DNA from: Durusdinium trenchii
Lineage: Eukaryota; Sar; Dinophyceae; Suessiales; Symbiodiniaceae
Length of the DNA stretch: 64,000 nucleotides
Assembly: GCA_963970005.1 (NCBI GenBank)
Contig: CAXAMN010022695.1
Coordinates: forward strand, 1,822,172 to 1,886,171
Direction of reading: 5' to 3'
In this document: piece after piece, positions 57,346-64,000 of the stretch
Layout of the letters: each line of letters begins with the position of its first letter
Numbering within the stretch: the stretch's first letter is position 1
Notes under the pieces: model-generated
The model's database searches: none
Told to the model about the DNA's origin: nothing
What the model saw: only the letters and a program-made list of their open reading frames with translations
Program-made: the position numbers and the translations under genes

Positions 57346-59409
57346 CTACTGCCACCACCCATAGGACCACCCATAGGGCGAAGGCGATGGGGGAGGCCTA
57401 TTGTGCCAGGAAGGCCCTGCTGCAGACGAGGAGCTTCCCGCTCCTGGAGGGGGGAGAGTTCGGCGAGCTTTATTACTTGGGTCGGAGGCTTCTTGACTGT
57501 AGCCCATGTGGTCCCTAAGCGCCTGCTTGTGGCCCGCGAGTTGAATTCTAAAGTTGGAGTTCCCAGTGAGCCATGTACAGAGCTGATCCCATCGATCTTC
57601 GGAGTAGAGATGTGGGCCATATTGGTTGTATGGGCGATCTGCCATCTTAGGAGTGAAAGGATATCCATGGCAGTAGTAGTCACTGAGGACAACCCCAGGG
57701 ACTTTGGTCAGCATAAAGCGGGGAGACAGCAGATTCCACCCTGTGCGGGACATGGCAACTCGTAGCCCGGAGGTCAGCCACTGAGCTACTACTGCACTTT
57801 CTGCTTCGATGTTCCCTTGCTCGAAATTGCCAAGCGCCGTTGCTAGTCTAGCATAACCTATGCCAAACCGTCCATATTCCTTGGCAAAGGCATAGTTGGG
57901 TTCAGCTGTCGTGTCCTCGTCCTCTGTGGCTTCCTCAGTGCCATCTTCTGGTGGCTCAGCAATCCCCACTGGCACCGGGAGAGCAAGTCTAGGCGACCGT
58001 TCAGCTGACCCGGTAGGGTCAGAGGCAGAGTCTTCTTCTGCAGGCAAGTTAGCAGTGGAGTCTTTGGCAGTTGTCAGGTCTCTCCACAAGGGGACTTCGA
58101 TGCGCAGCCTCAGCTGCAGAAGGGAAGGGAACGAGAAAGCTTGTCCCAAAGACGGGTCAAGGGCACCACTAGAGTAAGCTCTTTCAGCCCAGGAAGTATC
58201 CGGCATTCGGGGGTATCGGTCGTAAGCAATGTCTTTAGTGCGCACTCCCACCACGAGCAGGGGGTTGTCTTCAGCACCCTCTTCTTTTGGTCGGTATCCA
58301 TAGCCCCCCTTCACTTCCGCGGGCGTGAAGCCCTGCCGCTCCATGGCTACAACCAGGTCAGGCAGAATCTGTACTGGTAGATAGACAAAGAGGTCATTGG
58401 TGGGTAGCGTCTGCTCACCATGCTCCATTCCCCTAACAAAGGACATGATGACAGTGCGCATAAAGGTGAGGGCATCGACATCTTTTTCCTTTGTTGTCTG
58501 TGATTTCCCTTCCACTGCTTGGGCTGTTCCTGTACCCTGGTGTCTGCGTTGATTATCAAAGGAACAGCACCTTGCGATGAAAGCAAGGAGACCATACTGC
58601 CAGAAGCGGGGGCTTGCATAAAGGGCGAGCTGTTTGTGAGTGATGAAGGGGCATGCTGGATGCCCACTCTTCACAAAAGCGAAGAGGTTGGACAGGGGAG
58701 CAGCAAAGGCTTCACTTATACGGAGGAGATCTCCTATATAGGCCTGGTTGATTTCATCTGGAATGTCTACAAAGGAGGAGCCATGGAGTGCTTGTTCTGT
58801 CACCCTCCTCCAGAGGAATGTACGGACGAGGCGATTAATTTGCTTGTTGGAAATAGCAAGCCTCGCCATCGGCCATTCTCTAGGCAGGTCACTATAGATC
58901 TGTAATGAGGGGAGCGGCACCCTTTGCCTGTCAGTTTCTCTGGCCGTTCGAGCCGCATTTTGATAGTCGTATAGGGCCTGCATGGCTCTCTGCTCGGATT
59001 CCAATTGGAGATCAGTGGCGGCCGTGCCTCCACGCTCTGCATGCTCTTGATCACTGGCAATGTCAATTTCTGTCATGGCGTGTGGGCGCTCCTGCGCCGA
59101 TCCAGGGTGGTCAGGTGGTGTCTCAGGGTTCCTGCAAACGGGAGCCTCCTGCCTGTGAGCATTCCGACTGGCTAGGTCTGCCAGTGTGGCCGGTGGTTGC
59201 TCATGTTCAGGAATGCTGCCGAGTGGTTGTCTGGATGTTGGAGCAAGTGATTTCCGCAACTTTTTGGACTGAGCTCGTCCGGCACTAGCCTTAGACCCCG
59301 GTCTTCGTTTGATTGGGGACTCAGAGGAGTGCGACGTGGGGCTGCTACTTGGGGGGTCCACGTCCTGTGGGGGTAACTCGCTCCTTGCGTCATCTTCTGC
59401 CTCCAGCAT
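57346..59409 (-). CDS. Unrecognised 687-aa protein of the helicase-LRR unit
   Basis: Seen: an intact frame of 687 codons from an ATG at 59409. Residues 1-110 are polar and disordered-looking (Ser/Pro-rich, basic PIKRRPGSK). Residues about 160-290 are helical (WPMARLAISNKQINRLVRTF, FWQYGLLAFIARCC). The middle contains a run around GYGYRPKEEGAEDNPLLVVG. An acidic patch (EDGTEEATEDEDTTAE) precedes ALGNFEQG. The C-terminus is Pro/Ser/Gly-rich and ends YGWSYGWWQ. I recognise no family and no catalytic motif. It lies 100 nt downstream of the helicase gene and 66 nt upstream of LRR protein 2. A truncated relative occurs in copy T2, so it is a constant member of the unit. Its acidic, low-complexity ends suggest a nucleic-acid-linked or scaffolding role, but that is a guess. 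Confidence 0.75.
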   Translation of the reverse strand: MLEAEDDARSELPPQDVDPPSSSPTSHSSESPIKRRPGSKASAGRAQSKKLRKSLAPTSRQPLGSIPEHEQPPATLADLASRNAHRQEAPVCRNPETPPDHPGSAQERPHAMTEIDIASDQEHAERGGTAATDLQLESEQRAMQALYDYQNAARTARETDRQRVPLPSLQIYSDLPREWPMARLAISNKQINRLVRTFLWRRVTEQALHGSSFVDIPDEINQAYIGDLLRISEAFAAPLSNLFAFVKSGHPACPFITHKQLALYASPRFWQYGLLAFIARCCSFDNQRRHQGTGTAQAVEGKSQTTKEKDVDALTFMRTVIMSFVRGMEHGEQTLPTNDLFVYLPVQILPDLVVAMERQGFTPAEVKGGYGYRPKEEGAEDNPLLVVGVRTKDIAYDRYPRMPDTSWAERAYSSGALDPSLGQAFSFPSLLQLRLRIEVPLWRDLTTAKDSTANLPAEEDSASDPTGSAERSPRLALPVPVGIAEPPEDGTEEATEDEDTTAEPNYAFAKEYGRFGIGYARLATALGNFEQGNIEAESAVVAQWLTSGLRVAMSRTGWNLLSPRFMLTKVPGVVLSDYYCHGYPFTPKMADRPYNQYGPHLYSEDRWDQLCTWLTGNSNFRIQLAGHKQALRDHMGYSQEASDPSNKARRTLPPPGAGSSSSAAGPSWHNRPPPSPSPYGWSYGWWQ

Positions 59410-59509
59410 TTCATCTTGTGCGGGACATGCGTCAGGAAGGGCCGGACGATTGCTAAGGCAATCACCCTCTTCTGCAGAGGAGATGTTAGCACTATCAATT
59501 CCTGGTTAC

Positions 59510-61042
59510 TTAACAATACCAATATTTAAACCAATAATATATATCATCATCATCTTCCATGTGTGCGTCGTCTTCCTCCGGTTGCTCCGTGCTCGGGATA
59601 GTGGGCGACTCGGAGGAGGAGCTGTGGACTGAGACTGCTTCATTTGCGTCTTCATCAGCCATCGCAGCATCTGTCGCCGCAAGAGAGGACAGCGATTGTC
59701 CCTCTTGCACTTCATGTTCCTCTTTTTCTGGGTCACGATCAGAGACAGAGAGGACATCAGGTGTCAAACTTGGCCGAGGCCAGTAACAGCCATGCACTAA
59801 AAGGCCTGGTTGCGGCGGCAGGACAAGTTCGGATTCTGGGGCATCCAGGACTGGCTGCACTCTCCATGCGTCGTAGAAGTACACCCGGTGCAGTGCTTCA
59901 AAAGTATAATCCGGTGCGCTGCGCTGTTCACGTGTGCTCGGCGTTGGTGGATAGCGCAGGGAGCTTCCTACGCTGCATCGTTGCCCTGGGCCAGAGCTAT
60001 TGTGGAGAAGTCGCCAACGTCCTGGCTGCTGCCCATCTGTTATGACCAGCCACTCTGGCTCAAGCGAAGCATCAACTGCATAACCATAGACGAGGTCATG
60101 CAAGACCGTACCACCAGGCAGGTGGGGCCCTTCTCTTAGGCTAGCAATCTCCGCCTTGGTCAAGTGCGTGAGTGCAGCTAAGACGAGGCGTAAGCGCCTC
60201 ACCTTGCCGTGATGGTGTTCTGCGAGACAGACCGGTAGAGGGGCGAGCCACATTGGGTGGGGCAGAAGCGCCGACCCACATTGGGTGGCTTGCGCAACCT
60301 GCGTGGCTGTAAGGTCCAAGGAGCCTAAAATATCGGGCTCTTTGTTGCTGTCATAGGTATATATCGTTTGGACACCATGCAGGAGGGCTGCTAGGACTTG
60401 CAGGGCCCCAGGCATCCCTTGCATGTTCAATGGACATGCTAGGATGGTAAGGTCAGTGGCTCGGCCGTATGCCACATTTGCTCGTGTGAAGCACTCCTGG
60501 TCATAATCTAGGTTGTGCCCTTCGCCACTGAGAAAGGTTGACACCCCGTGAATGACGATGCAATGCTTGGCCGTGGCGCCTGCAACTTTGACTGCAGTCT
60601 CTGCGTTAGCCTTCTTGCCGGCAATGGAGAAATAATTGCGTAGATTCGTGGCCCCTTCCCGGGTGGTTGTAAGGGCCAAGATGTCATCGGTGTCAGCTCC
60701 TGCTTTGGTAAGTTGGTCTTCGAGATGTTGATACACTCGTACTGTAGGGTCATTCTTTGGGTTTTGCCTTGCCTGCACATTGGGCGAAGCATGGCACCAG
60801 TGGACAAATCGTAGGCCTGAGGCAATCCAGTGATCCTCTCGAATGGAGGTGGTACCTATTTGCCAAGTGTCTCCCATTCGGCTGCACAACATGGGATATT
60901 GAATTCCTATTAACGGCTCGTACACTTCTTGGGCAACCCTTGCGCTCGTTGGCAACATTAAACTCCAGCAGTGCGCCCAATCTCTCGGCCGCATTTTGCG
61001 CCTGTCAGAAGTCGAGCGGGCTGTCCGGGCTGGTAGCTGCAT
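59510..61042 (-). CDS. SF1 (Upf1-like) helicase, C-terminal domain
   Basis: Seen: a 510-codon frame. It opens with IQYPMLCSRMGDTWQIG (around motif IV). It contains HGVSTFLSGEGHNLDYD, which fits motif V. RANVAYGRATDLTILACPL fits motif VI (normally NVALTRA). QVLAALLHGVQTIYT follows. The last 90 residues are Ser/Asp/Glu-rich and end YYWFKYWYC. Known: motifs V and VI belong to the second RecA domain of SF1 helicases such as Upf1 and DNA2/NAM7. The first domain is only partly present upstream (61043-61500) in other frames. Without the ATP-binding Walker A loop this copy cannot be an active helicase. A 510-residue open frame after truncation suggests recent insertion. Start codon: the listed ATG only marks the beginning of the open frame. 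Confidence 0.72.
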   Translation of the reverse strand: MQLPARTARSTSDRRKMRPRDWAHCWSLMLPTSARVAQEVYEPLIGIQYPMLCSRMGDTWQIGTTSIREDHWIASGLRFVHWCHASPNVQARQNPKNDPTVRVYQHLEDQLTKAGADTDDILALTTTREGATNLRNYFSIAGKKANAETAVKVAGATAKHCIVIHGVSTFLSGEGHNLDYDQECFTRANVAYGRATDLTILACPLNMQGMPGALQVLAALLHGVQTIYTYDSNKEPDILGSLDLTATQVAQATQCGSALLPHPMWLAPLPVCLAEHHHGKVRRLRLVLAALTHLTKAEIASLREGPHLPGGTVLHDLVYGYAVDASLEPEWLVITDGQQPGRWRLLHNSSGPGQRCSVGSSLRYPPTPSTREQRSAPDYTFEALHRVYFYDAWRVQPVLDAPESELVLPPQPGLLVHGCYWPRPSLTPDVLSVSDRDPEKEEHEVQEGQSLSSLAATDAAMADEDANEAVSVHSSSSESPTIPSTEQPEEDDAHMEDDDDIYYWFKYWYC

Positions 61043-61500
61043 GTCCTAGACCCACCAGCAGTCCTTCCGGGAGATCCAGATCCACTCTGGAGAGGTCTTT
61101 GTAGGTGGACTGTAACTGACAAGCGAACGAAGACGTGGCTTTGACCTTCTCCGGGCGAAACCAGCTACTCCCCAATGGCCTGTGGCCCACTACTTTAGCA
61201 GTTTCTTCTAGGTTACTGAAAGCCTCGACCGTGCCGGAGGAGCATGTGAAAGACCTCTGGTATTTCATGTGGGCGATGGGCTCTCTGTCCATCGGCCACT
61301 CCACCAGGGCTCTGTTTGGGATCACCAAGCAGCAGTCGAAAGAAGGGTTGTCGGGCTGTCGGCGCAAAGGCAGATTTGAGGTCCATATCCTGCTGTGCCT
61401 CTTCGCTAATGAGCAGGTCCACATTTTCCATATGGGTGTTGAGTGTGGAGTGAGTCTGTCCTTTTTGGTCCCAGACAAGCCCAGCAGTGACAATTACTAC
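61043..61500 (-). pseudogene. Upstream part of the T4 helicase, frameshifted and 5'-truncated
   Basis: One frame (ending 61213) carries VDLLISEEAQQ and LLLGDPKQSPGG, matching SF1 motifs II (DEAQ, here EEAQ) and III (GDPKQ). Compared with copy T5, T4 has one extra base near 61236 (CTCCTCCGG against CTCCTCC), which moves the reading into a second frame (61493-61005) with VEAFSNLEETAKVV and DLDLPEGLLVG. A further frame change near 61040 leads to the 510-codon frame. Sense sequence starts at about 61540, so motif I is missing. Confidence 0.7.
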
Positions 61501-62374
61501 GTGGCAGCCAGGGATTTATGATGCCGCATCGCTTGCACGCAACAACAAAACCAACCACAGCCCACAGGCCGAGACTCCACCACCAAGCAGCATTTCCACT
61601 AGTGTGAAACAAGTGAGACGATGACTGCTGACCATCTGTGGGCCTGAATTCACGAAAGAAGAGCATGGCAGCGAGGGTTTGTGCTCTAGCAAAATCTCAA
61701 CGAAGTTGTCAAATGGACTTCACATCTCTATTGCCAGTGACCACCGGCCACTGCACAGAGTGGCAAAAAACTGGTCACAATGCAAGTCCCGGACATTGGT
61801 ATGCTCTAACGCAGGTCTGATCCTTGCCTAAGTGGATCAGTGGTTGCTGTGCAGATCATGCCGTGGAAAAATCCTTTCTTGTAGCACAACCCTTGCCATA
61901 GTAGTTGGCAGTGTTCAGGCAGTGGCGGCCATAGCAAACGACGAAAGCCTGCAAACTTCAATTGGAGAAGGATGCTTTTGGGGTATGAAGGAGCATTTGT
62001 GTTCTTGCTTGGCAAATGCAAACAGGTTTGCTAGGGGTGCAGCAAATGCTCACTGATGTCGAAAAACTCCGGGTAGCAACCTTACACGGTAGACTACCTA
62101 CCTCCCCTGGATCTTTAGCTCACAACAGGCTCTCACACTCGTCCGGTACGGTNNNNNNNNNNACTGCAAGCATCGAGCGAGGTGGACATCCCGACATGGA
62201 ATTTCTTCAGATGCGGTGCAAGTCAAGTCCGCAATGTGGTCACAGTCGAGGACGCTGGACGATTGCTGAGGCAGTCACCCGCTTCCTCCATGGATTGGTT
62301 TCCGCTTCTTTGTCTCCCATGGAGGAGTCTTCTTGGTGGATCGTGCTCGGCCGCGGGGGCAGTAGCAGCCTGCA

Positions 62375-62500
62375 TCAAGAGGCCAGGATGCGGCGGCAGG
62401 TTCTCCACGCATCATGAAAGTAAACACAATGCAAGGCTTCAAAGGTGTAATCCTGTGCCGTACGCTGCTCCACAGCACAGTGAACATGGACTTGAAATCT
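62375..62500 (-). pseudogene. SF1 helicase C-terminal fragment of copy T5
   Basis: The minus strand reads AQDYTFEALHCVYFHDAWR, matching APDYTFEALHRVYFYDAWR of the T4 helicase C-terminal region, in T4 orientation. It lies next to, and partly overlapping on the other strand with, the inverted N-terminal piece. Little else of the C-terminal domain is readable. Confidence 0.6.
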
Positions 62501-63030
62501 GCTTTCCAGCGGTCCCACGCCGTGCCTTCTTTCGACTGCTGGGGGATCGACGGAGAGCCTTCTCAAAGCTCCCATTGGACCACGAGCTCCCAACATCTGG
62601 CACATGCCACATGAGTTCCTGGGGGTCTTTCAGGCGCTCCTCCACACGGTCGAGGCTTCGGACACTAAACTTGAGAAAGCAGCAATTGCGGTCAGCCGTC
62701 GGCCTTGGGCAGTTGTTGGTTCCACCAGAAGAAAGTCAAGGCTGTGTCTCCCTTCGTCCGCCAGCTTTAGTCCACTCGATCTCTCCAGAGTTGATCTGGA
62801 TCTGCCGGAGGCTTCTAGTCCGCCTCGGACATGCGGCCACCTGCTCTGACAGCCAGCTCGACTTTCGACAAGCGCAAAGTGCAGCAGAGGTCGGATGTGA
62901 CCAGTCCGCACTGCTGGAGCCTGATGTTGCCGACAAGTACCAGAGTTGTCCAAGAAGTCTGTGAGCCACAGGAATTCAACCCTCCATGCTTTGCAGCCGG
63001 TTGGGTTACACCTGGCAATTGGGCATCCAT
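62455..63030 (+). pseudogene. Inverted SF1 helicase fragment of copy T5
   Basis: Plus-strand reading gives MDLKSAF, then in shifted frames FFRLLGD (motif III region), VFQALLHTVEASDTKLEKAA, DLSRVDLDLPE and HCWSLMLPTSTRVVQEVCEP. The order equals that of the T4 helicase from motif II to just past motif IV, but on the opposite strand. It ends at 63030 beside the T8 of copy T6. It shares with T4 the change of frame after DLDLPE but lacks the T4 one-base insertion. Confidence 0.65.
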
Positions 63031-63037
63031 CCGAGAA

Positions 63038-64000
63038 TTTTTTTTCCACGAGTACGGACGCTGTGTGGGCATGGTGCCCAGATCATCGTTGAAAGGGAAG
63101 AACAATCAGATGGTGGAGAAAGGAACGAAGACCCCAAAACCAACCAAACCAAACACCCAAGCCCGCAGGCCGAAACTCCACCATCTTGCAATCTTTCCTC
63201 TGCACTGGGTGAAACGTGCAGTGGTTGCAATCACCGACCAAGTGTGTGCGAAGATCTAAGCAGCAATCCGTGGAAAAGACCATTCTTGCAGCACAACCCG
63301 TTCAACTTGTGGCGCATACAAGACCAGTCACATGCTGCCCGACAAGATTCAAACTTGGCGGCAATTCCTAGCGAGAGAAGCCTGCAGTTAAGGGTGAACC
63401 GGGCACAACTTCCCCGTGGGGAGGCAGACCCAACACCCTTCGGCACACAAAGGTGCCAATAGAGGATGTCACTTGAGTCTGTGAGGCGCTGCGTGATGGT
63501 AAAAAGTGAAAGGTGCGTGCAAGGCCCGTGTGAAACATGTGAAACATTGAGCTCTCCTAGCATGATATCTGTACCTCTTTGTACAAAATTGGAAATGTCG
63601 GACATCAACAGCGGGAACTAAGGTTCCCCCTGGGCATCCTTCATTGCCACTATCTGCCACCCGCCGTGTAGGAACGCAGAACTGAGGCTCTCTGTGAGAA
63701 TTTTGGTACTGAGGAGCGAAGACTCCATACCACTTGTTTAGAGACCGCAAAGAAAGCCATGGAGAGTTTTGGCTTGTTTGAATGACACCTGACCTGCAAA
63801 GTGACCTTGTTTTGCCACACTGTGGTGTGGCCGCTGGCCACCAACACTTGGTAAGGAAAGTCCGTTTGAAGCCTCCTTGGCCCCTTTCCATGAACACAGC
63901 TTGCGCTGCAATCCTTTTCTTTTGCGAATTCAGGCCCATTAATTGCCACTAGTCTCATGTATGAGGTGTCCGAGAACACCCGAAGATGTTTAGACTGTGC
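63038..64000 (-). mobile_element. A-tailed element copy T6, cut by the window end
   Basis: T8 at 63038-63045, the CCACGAG end, long hairpin (arms 63096-63101 with 63109-63118 and 63176-63185 with 63192-63198), then spacer with the GGCACACAAAGGTGCC and GGGAACTAAGGTTCCC hairpins. From about 63840 a further spacer piece (GAATTCAGGCCCATT) is in opposite orientation, so the copy is rearranged or abuts an inverted one. No gene is visible before the window ends. Confidence 0.6.

Larger units (their letters stand above)
53165..61540 (-). mobile_element. A-tailed element copy T4, the longest copy (about 8.4 kb)
   Basis: Sense order from 61540 is: SF1 helicase lacking its N-terminus, 687-aa protein, LRR protein 2, LRR protein 1, remnant third LRR gene, spacer with small hairpins, long hairpin, CTCGTGG and A8 (T8 at 53165-53172). 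Intergenic distances are about 100, 66 and 65 nt, with no introns, unlike the GH5, DUF1152 and PgsA genes nearby. The 5' edge joins the loop part of another copy's hairpin at about 61545. I saw no reverse transcriptase, integrase or transposase, so any movement must be in trans. No target-site duplication could be confirmed by eye. Confidence 0.65.
61545..63037. mobile_element. Scrambled element copy T5 with helicase fragments on both strands
   Basis: From 61545 the + strand shows the loop and distal arm of the long hairpin, then spacer (GGGCCTGAATTCACG at about 61641), with the tail end missing. After gap 62153-62162, helicase pieces appear. A C-terminal piece on the minus strand (APDYTFEALH-like, about 62500-62375) is followed by an earlier piece on the + strand (about 62455-63030: MDLKSAF, DLSRVDLDLPE, CWSLMLPTSTRVVQEVCEP). 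An internal inversion separates them. All are fragmentary. Confidence 0.55.

Noticed and set aside
53165..61540. Integrated RNA virus as the explanation of the A-tailed unit
   Set aside because: An SF1 helicase and an A tail alone are not enough; no polymerase, protease or capsid motif was seen, and the LRR proteins are typical of cellular protist genes. It remains a weak alternative.

Overview
The window reads as nuclear DNA of a dinoflagellate, most likely a Symbiodiniaceae-type alga. Four things suggest this. Every gene I could identify lies on the minus strand, as in a unidirectional gene cluster. The multi-exon genes are cut into very short exons whose introns start with GT, GC or GA and end AG before a G, the splice-site pattern described for dinoflagellates. 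Gene density is low and tandem repeats are abundant. The right quarter is filled with degenerating copies of a duplicated gene set. Three 10-N gaps (17131-17140, 30627-30636, 62153-62162) mark scaffold joins.

Left part (1-44100): three multi-exon genes can be pieced together from micro-exons by protein-family motifs and by matching intron phase. They are a phosphatidylglycerophosphate synthase (PgsA-like, about 2470 to below 369), a DUF1152-family protein (about 23834-20838), and a secreted glycoside hydrolase family 5 enzyme. The GH5 5' exons run from 44099 to 36749 and its 3' exons lie at 10936-7383. The DUF1152 gene and two assembly gaps sit between these two exon blocks. This means either a roughly 26-kb intron with a nested gene or a scaffolding error. 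The remaining left part is intron or intergenic DNA with several minisatellites: a 21-bp family, a 13-bp array, a 52-bp array, and trinucleotide and tetranucleotide runs.

Middle (44100-48030): a stray copy of the GH5 signal-peptide exon, a 46-bp repeat array, CACT repeats and a GC-rich 79-bp tandem repeat.

Right part (48031-64000): a nest of head-to-tail copies of one element. In sense (minus) orientation the best copy (T4, 61540-53165) carries an N-terminally truncated SF1 (Upf1-like) helicase, an unrecognised 687-aa protein, two BspA-type leucine-rich-repeat proteins and a remnant of a third. A structured spacer, a long covarying hairpin and an A8 tail follow. Four genes are packed with only 65-100 nt between them. 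Other copies (T1, T2, T3, T5, T6) have different 5' ends but share the hairpin plus A8-9 end. This looks like 5'-truncated, A-tailed insertion of a polycistronic-like unit into the tails of earlier copies. It is the most unusual feature of the window.

Exon boundaries and family calls were made by eye from motifs and splice sites; no database search was possible.
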